DNA of 64,000 nucleotides from positions 51,828,872-51,892,871 of the forward strand of contig NC_134844.1 of assembly GCF_965363235.1 (NCBI RefSeq), in the 5' to 3' direction. Both the position numbers and the translations under genes were made by a program. Position 1 is the stretch's first letter. Each line of letters starts with the position of its first letter. Below, piece by piece: positions 25,271 to 36,781 of the stretch. This DNA is from Mytilus galloprovincialis (lineage: Eukaryota > Mollusca > Bivalvia > Mytilida > Mytilidae). Below the pieces are notes generated by a model. The model was not told the origin of the DNA, made no database searches, and was given only the letters and a program-made list of their open reading frames with translations.

Positions 25271-25723
25271 GAAAACATCACTTTAACAGGAAAGACCTTT
25301 CAATTGTTTTACAAACAATTGAGATACTAGTTCTAGTTTGTAAACTGATGTAATAGAAATGACTGATGCCAAATGTGATGCGCTAAAATATATCTAAGTG
25401 AATGAAAACCAAAAACTGAAAACAATATATAATTTAATTAACAAAGTACAACTTTTATTATCACATGCCAAAGGTAATCAGAAATGGAGCATTCAATATC
25501 TTCAAACTCGTACTTAGAAAGCATGTAGCAAATGCACTAATGTACTATGGAGGCATGTAGCAAATGCACTAACCTAAATTCTGTTTTGAGAGCTTGGCTT
25601 TCCTTGGTTGGACTGAATATCAATCCTTAGAGAATTCAAGATAATAATCTAAAACAAGAGGCTGGCTGTCACAACGACAGCAAACCGGATTTATTATCAT
25701 TTATTTTTGTCCTGCCAATATCG

Positions 25724-26330
25724 CAAGAACCATAACTGATGGACGGTGAAAGTGAAAATTGTCAGTATCAAATTTGACCTGCACTTTGTCATCAGTATCA
25801 ACATATTAAAATTTGAAAAGCTTAGATGGAATGGTTCATGAGTAAATGCAACCACTTGAATGGAAATGCCATTTCACATTCTTTCAAGAACCATAACTCC
25901 TAAACGGTAAAAGTCAAAATCGTCATTATTGAACTTGACCTTCATTTTGTCATCAATAATAACATATTAAAATTTGGGAAGATTTGGTAGAACAGTTCAT
26001 GTGTAAATGCATGGACACGACTGGAAACTTCAATATTCTATCTTTCAAGAACCATAACTCCTGAACAGTAAAAGTCAAAATCGCCATTATTGAACTTGAC
26101 CTTCATTTAGTTGTCAGTAACAACATATTAAAATTTTAAAAGCTTTGGTTGAACTGTTCATGAGTTAATGCACGGACACGACTGGAAACTCCATTTTTCC
26201 ATCATTTAAGAACCATAACTCCTGAACGGTAAAAGTCAAATTCGCCATTATTGAACTTGACCTTCATTTAGTTATTAGTATTTTAAAAGCTTTGGTTGAA
26301 CGGTTCATGAGTTAATGCACGGACAACATT
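25724..26330 (+). repeat. Tandem repeat, ~161-bp unit, four units
   Basis: AAGAACCATAACTCCTGAACGG-like starts occur at about 25724, 25885, 26046 and 26206. Each is followed by AACTTGACCTTCATTT and a GTTCATGAGTTAATGCA block. The last unit is shortened. The array is bounded by CAAGAGGCTGGCTGTCAC at about 25665 and a CCGCCCGCCCGG segment at about 26337, which may be the ends of a larger element. Confidence 0.8.
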
Positions 26331-26823
26331 TGATTGCCGCCCGCCCGGTCGCCGTACATCCCCAATCAATAACCGACATTTTTGTCCCTAAAATCCGGTT
26401 AACGAGTTCTATAAAATATATAAGTTTCTCAAAGGTTTTGCGACAGTGCAAATATTAAACTTTACAATATAAATAGATATCCTTTACCAATGAATTCAAA
26501 TAGCAAAAGCTATGCTATTTAACAAATATATAGCGAATAAGCTTCATCTAAATCATCAAATAAAGAAATATGAAATTTATAGTTTTAAACAAGGGAAATA
26601 ATGATGACATAATAAATTTTGTTTATATAGATTAGACCGTTGGTTTTCCCGTTTGAATGGTTTTACACTAGTAATTTTGGGGCCCTTTATAGCTTGTTGT
26701 TCGGTGTGAGCCAAGGCTCCGTGTTGAAGGCCGTACTTTAACCTATAATGGTTTAATTTTTAAATTGTTATTTGGATGGAGAGTTGTCTCATTGGCACTC
26801 ACACCACATCTTCCTATATCTAT

Positions 26824-28762
26824 CTACTAACTGCCACACTTGTATGAAATGCATTCAAATATCTTCTCTGAACTTACTTATAAAAAAGAAGATGTGGTAT
26901 GATTGCCAATGAGACAACTATCCACAAAAGACCAAAATGACACAAACATTAACAATTATAGGTCAATTGGAACCAAACTTGTTTACATTGGTTCTTGTAT
27001 TGATTCTTTTTAAACGATCTGGCATAGCGGGAACATAGTTAAACAGTTGCTCAAAACAACCAATTGGAACAAAACCTAGTTCCCTTTGCAAATTGTTTCC
27101 GGCCGGTTTTGGTTTGATCCAAGGCCTCCGAGGGGAACAACGATTTCACATTGGACCCTGTAGGAGATAGTTTGAAATATTTGATGTTGAATTTACCGTT
27201 TTTGAGAAACACAAGGCCAAAAGGGGTGAACCAAGAACAAATTGGAAATCAATTTTTTTTTGTCCGATTTTGATGAAGATGTTTGGAACAGAAATCATAT
27301 GAAGGTATTTTAATGGATTATGTAATTTGTTGGCGGTTTTGAAAAAGAAGAGTACCAAAAAGGATCTAGACTGAAAATGCTTCAACTTGATGAAACGAAA
27401 AATGTTGTTCGACATGTGTATACTTTATAGATTTATATTTTTATTTTGTAGATTTCATACATTGTGTTTTACTTAATTTTTTAAGTTTTTTGTTTATCGT
27501 TTCCAACAAACAAGAGGCCCAAATCGGGTCTAGAGATGTGATTGGCCCTTTCGGGGCGATTGAATTGGATGGAGTCTAGCAATTTAATATGTCTACATTT
27601 ACTTTGTGTCAACACTTACCCGAATGTACCCTTTATACGGTCGTTACTTGCTACGCTCTACGGAGCACATTTTTACACAGAATTTATAGAACTAATTGCA
27701 AACAAACTACTAGTAAATCCTTACAATAAATATATCTGTCAGGTATGTCTCCAATCGTAGATGGCCGCCCGCGGAAAACGTAGTGTAAGTGCATCTTATT
27801 TGGAAATGCATAGAAAGATCTTCTACTTAGAAACTACTAAGCAAATTGAAGCAAAACTTATCATTGGATGGCCTTCTAGCAAAATTGTGTTCGGCAGGAC
27901 AGGGTACAATCCAACTTGATTGCCAGTGACGAACGTAGTTGAGATTATACCATATGGCGAAATTTATTGAAAGATATTTTCTAAAAGTACAGTGCAAATT
28001 ACAATGAAACTTAATCACAATGATCTTTTAAAATGCACAGGCAAACTATGTCTGGTAGGTTCAAGACTATAACCCAAGATTGCAGGAATTACTAACAACA
28101 TAGTTTAACATTGGACCCTGAGCTGAGGGCCAGGGGGATCAAAGATCTTAAACAAAACTACTGAGACCAAACTTGATAACATTTGTTTTTGTATGAACAC
28201 TTTTCAAGCAGTGCTATATCCATCCTTGATGGGCAAAAACGGGGAACATACCTATTATATCGGGGTCTAAATTGGGCTGGCTTATGTAGCCACGGTTGAT
28301 GTGAGCGATACAGCCTCTTAATAGTCTTTTGTTTCATATCCTAAAGTATTGGCGCAAAAAGTTTGTCAATAAACTAGATCCTTGAGTACAAGAAAGTAGA
28401 AACAAAACCATTCAAACGAATGCGATCAACATAGGAATATCATATCCCATTGGCAAACTTTTTTGTGCCGAGACCAGGCGTTACAAATCAGGCATGAGCT
28501 TTGTGTCAACACTTGCCCTACTGTTTGTTCCCTTGATAAATGTGATCGTATCATGCTGCACTAGGCGTAGAGAGTATTTTCTTTTATATTTACCATAATC
28601 AACAACAAAAAATCTAGACCAAGAAACAGTATATAGTAACTCCTAGTAATTTTGTTTGATTTTAAAACCAAATATCAAACCTACTTATATTATATATATA
28701 ATTTATTTCTAAAAAAATGTTTATGCAAAATCATTATTGTATAAAAAATGTATAGCAAATGT
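26824..28762 (-). other. Right arm downstream of transposase
   Basis: Mirror of 16500-18451. No gene seen. It lacks the 13 bases present near 16599-16612 in the left arm. Confidence 0.5.
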
Positions 28763-30013
28763 TCAATTCGGTAAGGCAGCAATCAATGTCCGAAACAATA
28801 GCTCTGCGTCATCGTATGATGTGATGATGGGAAACTGATCTCGTCTGTTTCCAGTAAGCAACTCGACAATGTTAATAAATTCATTGCTACAGCCATGCTC
28901 TGGAAAGTTCTCTGTATATTCCTCTATGAGATTGTCAATTGTTTGTAAGTTACATGGTAAAGGAAATGAACAGTCTCTTCCACCAAAGATCTCTGGCTGA
29001 TAGTATAACATATTTGGAATACCACTTGGTGTTACAACTTCAGCACGTTGTCTTCTTATTCTATGTGAGTTCCAGTTCTCAGCAAACATGTCCAATTGAT
29101 GTTGGATAACGGAGAGGAAACAAAATCGAACACATTCTTTATGTACTGGACACGATACATTAAGAAGTCCAGTGTCTTGGAAATCCTGGAAACGGTTTCT
29201 CCAAAACTGGGTGAAACTCGTTTTTAGTGTACCCCAAAGCCTTTCTATTCTTTGATTTGCAACAGATCTGCCGACGAGAAAAGAATTTTGTCCCGACATT
29301 TCATCGTTTTGATTATGTCGCAACGATCTTTGTAAATCCCTCATTATGACGTTTTCTGTTCCTGCATCCGATCGAACAACCCTTGGAAGCATCTTTCTTT
29401 GTTTGATCCAATTAAGATACCAGTAACCGACATATCTGGGGTTATTGTTGGAGGGACTTGCTATCAACCATAAAAGTTTACGAGAGTATCCATCGATTGC
29501 CCCATGTATAGCTATGCCGTAGGGTTTTAATTTATCGTAACCATCGACATGAATCAGATAGTTTGGTCCTCTATTGTAGTACACTCTCCTTCGAAGAACT
29601 CGATGCGATCTGTTAAGTACACCCTGTTGGTCTATTGTTCTTAAGCAAAGCCTTGCTCTTGATTGTGTGACGCAAAGTCCAAAGCCTATGTTCAGAGTCC
29701 TCCACATATACCTGTATCCAACATTAGACAGGCCATTACGGTGTAAAGCCAGGATTGTCCTTACAACTGTAGGTAATGGCGACTGGTTGTTACGCCGTCT
29801 GATATTTAATCTTCTCTTAAGTCTTTTTAACATGGAACAACTCATGAATGTTCCGTGAACAAACAAGAGAAATCCACATATTTGAAGGGACGTGTAGCAT
29901 AATTGATGATAGTATTGGACTAGTTCAGGCACAGAAGCATCATCGCCTGGGTAAGGTATTCCTGTAACGTCATGATCAGCAACACAAAGGAGACAACAGA
30001 GTAACTGAAACAT
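28763..30013 (-). CDS. DDE integrase-like transposase, right copy
   Basis: Inverted partner of the left ORF, also 416 residues and intact, with the same probable D157, D216, E257 triad. Two amino-acid differences are visible: LRKID becomes LRTID (residue 126), and RIERIW becomes RIERLW (residue 259, next to the catalytic Glu). The near-absence of change, with neither copy broken, implies recent origin of the duplication, gene conversion between arms, or selection. The ATG TTT CAG start again overlaps a splice acceptor consensus. Confidence 0.88.
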   Translation of the reverse strand: MFQLLCCLLCVADHDVTGIPYPGDDASVPELVQYYHQLCYTSLQICGFLLFVHGTFMSCSMLKRLKRRLNIRRRNNQSPLPTVVRTILALHRNGLSNVGYRYMWRTLNIGFGLCVTQSRARLCLRTIDQQGVLNRSHRVLRRRVYYNRGPNYLIHVDGYDKLKPYGIAIHGAIDGYSRKLLWLIASPSNNNPRYVGYWYLNWIKQRKMLPRVVRSDAGTENVIMRDLQRSLRHNQNDEMSGQNSFLVGRSVANQRIERLWGTLKTSFTQFWRNRFQDFQDTGLLNVSCPVHKECVRFCFLSVIQHQLDMFAENWNSHRIRRQRAEVVTPSGIPNMLYYQPEIFGGRDCSFPLPCNLQTIDNLIEEYTENFPEHGCSNEFINIVELLTGNRRDQFPIITSYDDAELLFRTLIAALPN

Positions 30014-32232
30014 AAAGATAGAAATTACACGTATGATGTAATGATAAAATGAAAAATCCGATTGGCTTGATATCTAAATAGGGTGTTCACTGTGACGTCA
30101 TCAGCTTACTATAAAACTACTAGGAAATGCGCTGCGCCTTCACATTTAATGGAATACGAAATGGAAAAATACACAGTAAGTTTTGACAATCCAAAATAAA
30201 TCTTCATGGCGATATTTATAACATATTTCATTTTTAAATTTACCCGTTATAGGTATCAGGTATAAGCATATGATATTTTTACATTTGAACATGTTTTCAT
30301 TTTCAAACAAGAGGACATATCTTCTTCCAGCATATTGCAATCGAATAAACATTTTAAAAGTCATCTGATGCCTAAACGAATTTATTTTGTTTGGTTGATT
30401 TTTGTACCATATCTTAAAGAAACAACGAATAGTGTACCTAATGAATAAAATTTGTTATGAAAAAAATATGTTTCAATTTTTGCTAAATTTGTTGTAACAT
30501 CATGCCTCCTTAAACATGATATCTAGTTCTTTATCAATCATTGACTAATTTATAAAATTTGGTCGCATATTGTCAAAGTCAATCAACCATAAAAACAAGG
30601 CCAAGATCAAATTACAGGTATCAAAATGACATCCCCTGGTAGTGGGGAACCTCCTTGTCTAATATCATCAACCTAAGTCAAAGCTAAAATTACACTTCAG
30701 ACTATCATCCCCTTGTAGTTGGAGACGTTAATGCCAAATATTATCAACCTTAGACTTCTATTTCTTGAGATATGGACTTAAGCAGTAAACTCGGTTGCAA
30801 AATTGACTATTAGAGTTCTTCAGGGTCATTCAAGCATTTAAAATAGGTCAAAAATAAATGGCACATGACTGACTGGCAAGAACAATATGTAGGAAATTTG
30901 CATCCTAAATATAAGAACCTTACTCGTTATGCTTCACGAGATAAAGACATGAACAGCAAACTTGGTTGCAATGTTAACGCCATATATTCACCGTCGCCTG
31001 TAAAACCGTACCTACATGTCTCGCTTTTACTGCGCATGCTAGACAAAATATGAAGAAAACTTTATATCATGGTTCACTATATTTTTCGCTAGAGCCGTGT
31101 AAATGTGTGCTCATTTTTCCTATTTTGGTAATCCTTTATTTTTTGTAATTTTTGGCCGTTTAAGGTGCAGTTTTTACAAAAAATAAATCACAATACAGTA
31201 TTAAACCTTTTTCATACTTTCCGAGAAGATGGAGCTGATTAGTCTAAATGAAGAAAAACATTATAAAAACTATACAAGAAAGTTTTGACAAATTTTGTTT
31301 GTTTTTAAGCCAAAGTGTGTTGATTTGATGTTCGATGTCAGCAACATATTTCTTTGTTTTACTTTCAACATTACCTTTAAAATATTGCTTGATTCCATAG
31401 TCTTTGACCATTTATTAGACGGGCAGGTGACCAAGCAGCTGAAATAGACGATATTTCTTCAATTGAAATGTTTAATGAATAGCAAAATCTTCTAATCGGT
31501 CAATATCAAAATAAAGTGAACACATATTTCGTTTCGCATCATGCTTTTCTACCTGGCATTAGTGGCGAATCCAGGGGGTCCGGGGTTGGAACCCTTTTTT
31601 ACATTTATTTGGAAGATCAATGCAATTGAATGGGGACATATAGTTGGAACTCCCCTTTATCGTGGGCTAGGATCCCCATACCCAACCCTTATAAATGACA
31701 AGATCCACCCTGCTAGTTGTGAATCAAATTATTTGTTTAGATTACTAATTTTTTTTTGCTTAGCTGTTATGAATTAAATAAGTCATGGAGATTGATCTAC
31801 AAAGGACTCTGAAAGGCGAAAGGGAGGGACCATTCAGTTTTTTTCCATTTTTCATTGACAGTCGTACAGAACGGGTAGTGTACTTGTGATGGGATGGTGG
31901 GGAGAGGGGTGAAACCCTTTAAGTAGAATATATCTTTAATAATAGCAGACGTCTTACTCTAGATCTTATCACAGGTCACGTTAAACTGTAACTTTTCAAT
32001 GCCCTTTCATTCAAACAATAACGTTTTTTCTCCCTATGATCTTTTTCATTTTGTGTTCAGTATTGCTTCATATTAAAATATAACGCTAAGTCTCCAAAGA
32101 AAACAAATACAAACTTACTTATGACTCGTTTCCACTGCTCCCGCTGATGTTGTTGCTGTCGATCTCCATCTTTAATGTGTCAGCACAGGAAGTAAAATAC
32201 GGACCGTGGGAATCTGACCGTGAGAACGAATA
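30014..32232 (-). other. Right arm between transposase ORF and subterminal repeats
   Basis: Mirror of 13029-15248, including the CRE and CCAAT motifs (about 30061-30100) and the candidate leader exon (about 32119-32221). No additional gene seen. Confidence 0.5.
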
Positions 32233-32532
32233 AAGTTAACATCAAATAAGCAAGTTGACTTAATTAATCAACAAGTCGACTTCTTATTTTATGTCATTTA
32301 CATTTATATTAGCAAGTCGACATTGTAATAAAAACTTTATCTACATCATTCCGACAAGTTGACTTCAACATGATGATTTAATATCAAATAAACAAGTTGT
32401 CGACTTAATCAATTAATAAGTTGAATTCAACGTGTCGACTTCTTATTACTATGCCATTATATTTATATCAGCAAGTCGACATTGTAAAACAATTTTTCTA
32501 CATCATTCCGACAACTTGACTTCAACTTGATG
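32233..32532 (-). repeat. Subterminal tandem repeat with GTCGAC motifs (right)
   Basis: Mirror of the ~157-bp two-copy array at 12729-13028, with the same recurrent GTCGAC palindromes. Confidence 0.75.
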
Positions 32533-32628
32533 ATAAGATTCCAGCTTATAACACACAACTTGACTAATAATTCCGACTTATTAGCAACAAAATAACTTTA
32601 CAAGGGGTGTACCATATGCGCTTCCATA

Positions 32629-32634
32629 TTTATG
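32629..32634. repeat. Target-site duplication, right (TTTATG)
   Basis: Identical to 12627-12632. An adjacent A on both sides makes the exact boundary ambiguous by one base. Confidence 0.85.
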
Positions 32635-33060
32635 TCCTTAATTTTTGCCAACATGCTTAGTCTATATGCCATTTTGTGATTCTGTGTTACATATTTACTT
32701 GTGTTTTAGTGATTAAGATTATAACACAATGTTGACTGCTGTACCCTATTTTTGACATTTTTACTTAATATTTCTGTTTGTTCTGTTCACACATCGTTGT
32801 CAATATAATGGAATTCGATGCGACTGTCATACTAGAAAGAGGTTTTATTTTAGCTAGAGATTAAACCGGGTTCAATCCACCATTTTCTACACAAGAAAAT
32901 GACTGTACAAAGTCAGAAATATGACAGTTGTTATCCATTCGTTTGATGTGTTTTATCTTTTGATTTTGCCATTTGACTAGGGCTTTCCGTTTTGAATTTT
33001 CCTCGAAGATCAATATTTTTTGTGATTTTACTTCTTTTTAAAATAAGTTAACTTTTACTT
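32635..33060 (+). repeat. Repeat R3, right part (interrupted by the giant transposon)
   Basis: Sequence including CATCGTTGTCAATATAAT, GCGACTGTCATAC and TCCATTCGTTTGATGTG matches 40700-40960. The upstream half of the same family (TCATTGTGTTAATG...) lies at about 12320-12632. Joining the two across one TTTATG rebuilds an R3-like order, consistent with insertion into a pre-existing R3 copy. Confidence 0.75.
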
Positions 33061-35924
33061 ATAAGCCTGTCAATGACAACTGTTTAAGTGATAGCAGTTA
33101 TGTGATGACGAGGCATATTATATAATATTTTACAAACAGTAAAGCTCAGTTTAATTACCTTTTTCCTCTCACAATAACACATGAATACTGATACTTATAT
33201 AATACCTTTTTTAAACAAAGACGGAATCAACTGTTGATGATTTCTGTTTAGATTTTATTAATATATTTTGTTTTATCTTTTAATTTATTTGCCTTACCGA
33301 TTCTGCTTCATAACTAACTGTAAGGCATCGACATTTTCGAAATCATAAATCTGTCGTGTCTTACTATACAAATTTACCAAACGTGTTTTCCATCCTTTTA
33401 ACTGTGTAAATTATCTCATTTTGATTCCCAGTCGAGTGTCAAAGTTTGAAATACAAATCATTTTATCATATCGAAGGACAGATAAGATGATTATCACAAA
33501 ACACAGTGCAGGCATTTATTGTTTAACAAGGAACACAATAACACAAAACTAAACAAGAATACGCTTTGAACATGTTCAATTAACCATGATAAAGAAGGAG
33601 GAACTCGTTTGTTAATTTTGTCTAGAGAAAGTTCAAACTTAATTTTTGATATGTCAACATAGATATGAGAACATGTGGTATGAGTGCCAATGAGACAACT
33701 TTCCATCCAAGTCAAAATTTATCAAAGTAAACCATTATAGTATACCAATGTTATTTTTCAAATATTTATCATGATTATAATCCAAAATCTAAATATATAT
33801 TATTCATATTCATTTTAACAATAAGTTTATATGTTACAAATTGATATCTGAATTGTGCATATATTCAAATAAATAAAATACAATACCAATGGTAAAGTCA
33901 AACATATATAATACATGTTTGTGTAGTACTATAATACAAGACATGTCCGTCACTTTTTCCTAGTTTCTGGTGGGGTTCGTGTTGTCTATTCTTTAGTTTT
34001 CTATGTTGTGTCATGTGTACTATTGTTTGTCTGTTTGTCTTTTTTTTCATTTTTAGCCATGGCGTTGTCAGTTTATTTTCGATTTATGAGTTTGACTGTC
34101 CCTTTGGTATCTTTCGTCCCTCTTTTCAAATCGTTCAAAAAAGTGTATTAATTTTTGTAATATTCAATAGTCTTGCTATATTCAATCTAAATAAAATGCT
34201 TTGTAATCATTTTTTGTTCAATTTACAATTATTCCACTTACTGCCATGTCTTACTTGCAAATGTTTTTAAAAACAAAATTGTGTTAAATATACTTTTTTT
34301 CTTTAAACATAAAGATGTTCTACCTTTGATCTAATTATCTTTTAATGGTTATCAGTTTGGATTTATATTTCGAAAGTATATTCAGTTCAATATTCATGTA
34401 GATAAATATCTTTTGGAAGACAGTTTATTGTAGGAATGCTTCTTGGATTAAAACATGTATTTGGTAACACAACTTTCAGAGATATCAGTATATCTTAGTT
34501 GAGGAAGCCGGGTATATCACCAAGAACTACCAACATTCATCTTAAAAAGTAGCAATCCTAGACAATTAAGATTTGAGTCTCAATCTGAGTTCACACATTC
34601 AGGATTTTTACTGACGTCCTTGAAAGGACTATTCCCGATTAAATTGTCAAAAGTCTAATCAAAATCCTGTGAATCGTGCCTGGGTATTCAAACAGTAATT
34701 AAAAGTTTGTAAAAAACATTTATTGAATCACGACAACTGTAAGATATTGTTCAGGAAGCGTCCAAATTCCGCCATTTATACCCGAATGTGTCCCACTAAC
34801 CCCGTTCTCAATCCGATTCTTATCCGATTTGTATCTTTTGCATGATACAAAACTATAAAATATGTCCCGACAGCGTTCCTATTCTACCGATTGTGATCCG
34901 ACAGAGATCAGACAGAGATCAGACATTGACCTGACAGTGTACCGACGCTGACGGAAGATGTCCGTTAGATAACTGTTGCCATATACGGCATTATCAGGTA
35001 TTGTCGGAACGCAATCATATCACAGTCTGTTTATCGCATTGTTCACGGCTTCATGTTGACTCAGTCGCATTGTGTTACTATCGGGACTCTAATGTGGGTA
35101 TCATTGCCGAATATCATATTGAAAATGAGACTATTCCGGAACGGTTTCGGCAAAGACGCTTCACATTCGGTAAGGTCTGTATGCAATCTCGACTCAATCG
35201 GCCAAAAAACAGCAAATGTCTCCAGATCCAGACAACGTCCAGAAAACTCAGAGCATTGTTGCGATTTTAATCCGATACATTAGAATCTGTCACGACATAG
35301 TCACGATTGTAATCCAAATAGACAAAATCCCTTAATGTTACATCCCTAACTGTAGGGTATACTTGGACGACCACTCCGGAACATTCCCGATTCGTTAGAA
35401 TCTGTTACGAACGTATACGACTTCGTTATGACATTCAAGATCAATGAGTATACCAATCCGACTTTTTTAAATATCGTGTCTTAGCGCTGTCTAATCTTAA
35501 ACGGAAGCCATAATCGACACTGTGTGAACACCACATAGCGCATCTTTTACATGCGGCTTCGAACTCTCAAATATAGTGTTAGCATGATAGTGATACAGTC
35601 GATGAAATAGTTAGACAACTAGACCAATGAAGCTCGTCGATTTATATGAGACGTATAGTAATGCTGTATTTCAATGAATATTGTTGTCTGTTTTGTCTTT
35701 TTATTTTTAGCCATGATTTTTCAGTTTATTTTCAATATATGAGTTTGACTGTCCATCTGGTATCTTTCGTCCCTCTTTTAAACTAATATACACGAAAGAA
35801 GTTTAACTGAAGAACTTGTTTTTTTAAGAATTGCATATTAAAAATGACAAAAGTTTAGAGAATAGTATCAATGTGCTTTTTCATGAGGATTTTGATTTGA
35901 AATATTATTTTTTTACGCTGACGG

Positions 35925-36180
35925 GTGCCACATGTAGAACTGGGTCCGCTTACCCTTCCGGGACACCTGAGATCGCCCCTATTTTTAGTGGGGTTGGTTT
36001 CCCTTATTCTTTAGTTTTCTATGTTGTTTTATGTGTACTATTGTTGGTCTGTTTGTGTTTTTCATTTTTAGCCATGGGTTGTCAGTTTTTTTTTCTTTTT
36101 TCGATTTATGAGTTTGACTATCCCTCTGGTATCTTTCGTCCCTCTTTTTTAAAACTAATATACACGTACGAAGTTTCACT
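35925..36180 (+). repeat. Repeat R4 (fullest copy)
   Basis: It contains CTGGGTCCGCTTACCCTTCC and a tail TGAGTTTGACTATCCCTCTG. Shorter copies of the tail lie at 34060-34135 and 35700-35785, and reversed near 21070-21110. The open frame through it is repeat translation; I remember this sequence as common in Mytilus. Confidence 0.7.
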
Positions 36181-36454
36181 GAAGAACTTATTTTTTTGAA
36201 TTACATTTTAAAAATGGCAAATTTAGAGAATATTATCAATGTGCTTTTTCGTGAGGAATTTGATTTAAAAGATTAGATGTTATTGCTGAAAAGGAAAGGT
36301 CATGAATTGTCTACATCAAATGAAGAAAAGAACCGCCATACAACTAACATGGCCCAAAGGCACTTGTTTTGATTTTACAGTAACCAGAAACGATAAAGAC
36401 AAATATCTGAAATCCAAATATTTATAAAGACCTATATATAGTTTTTTTACATTA

Positions 36455-36781
36455 TTGAAAGAAATGAGACATGTCAAAATGGACGGTCCTGGATTTGTGA
36501 TCGTTGGTTACATCATCAGCACCGTGTTTTGTCTTTATACAATATATGTTGATGGTTATGACAGCCAGCATGGATGGGTAATTTTTCAATTGGCAGGGAC
36601 GAGGATATATGATACACGCGATATGAACCATTTTTGGCCCAGGAATTATGAAAAATGGTACAAAATTTTAAAAACTGATCAAAATAAATATAGAAAAACA
36701 AATCGAAGAATTCAAATTTCGAACATTAATTCAGTGTCGTTCGGTCACGAATATTTTTCGATATTTGAATTCTTTGATTAG
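36455..36781 (+). CDS. Unassigned 108-residue ORF with N-terminal hydrophobic segment
   Basis: The sequence begins MKEMRHVKMDGPGF, followed by a hydrophobic stretch (about residues 14-33) and a polar, aromatic-rich C-terminus (HGWVIFQLAG, NYEKWYKILK). No family is recognised. There is no sign of splicing and no repeat partner in the window. It lies 1.6 kb upstream of gene B on the same strand. It could be a small gene, a retrocopy fragment or chance. Confidence 0.2.
   Translation: MKEMRHVKMDGPGFVIVGYIISTVFCLYTIYVDGYDSQHGWVIFQLAGTRIYDTRDMNHFWPRNYEKWYKILKTDQNKYRKTNRRIQISNINSVSFGHEYFSIFEFFD

Larger units (their letters stand above)
18659..26616. other. Central unique region of the giant transposon
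   Basis: About 8 kb without a supportable gene. It contains R1-type repeats (19592-19775 head variant in minus orientation, 19800-20142 plus, 23238-23610 plus), a short direct repeat GCAGTTCATTAGCATTCACAG at about 20472 and 20507, and three tandem arrays listed separately. Stretches 18760-19590, 20150-22680 and 23620-24890 show nothing recognisable beyond AT-rich sequence and R4 fragments near 21070. Confidence 0.6.
12633..32628. mobile_element. Giant DNA transposon with ~6-kb terminal inverted repeats
   Basis: The element is 19,996 bp. Both ends read inward TATGGAAGCGCATATGG and the match continues for about 6 kb (left 12633-18658, right 26617-32628) with few differences. Identity stops abruptly at 12633/32628, where TTTATG follows on both sides. 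Each arm carries an intact DDE transposase ORF facing the centre. The 7,958-bp centre has no convincing gene. The TSD outside both arms argues that the whole unit moved as one transposon, not as two independent insertions. The transposase matches the integrase-core family abundant in fish and molluscs (I recall Pfam rva_4). The Repbase IS3EU class, which I remember as giving 6-bp duplications, is a possible home, but this is uncertain. Confidence 0.82.
26617..32628 (-). repeat. Giant transposon right arm (terminal inverted repeat)
   Basis: Inverted copy of 12633-18658, 6,012 bp. The inner edge cuts an R1 repeat (26617-26823), which on this side abuts unrelated sequence, unlike the left arm where R1 continues. 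Confidence 0.92.

Noticed and set aside
15249..30013. Host-gene interpretation of the two 416-residue ORFs
   Set aside because: They carry a DDE triad, are inverted copies within a TSD-flanked unit and match transposon integrase-core proteins.
12633..32628. Assembly artefact from a false inverted join
   Set aside because: The identical 6-bp duplication outside both tips, the R3 halves on each side and real differences between the arms (13-bp indel, residue changes) favour a genuine insertion. Long reads would still be the decisive test.
35001..35283. Overlapping 76- and 89-residue ORFs
   Set aside because: They overlap each other in different frames within a CpG-richer repeat-like stretch and have no domain-like pattern.
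35831..36199. 122-residue ORF with hydrophobic stretch
   Set aside because: Translation of dispersed repeat R4, with related copies at 34060 and 35700.
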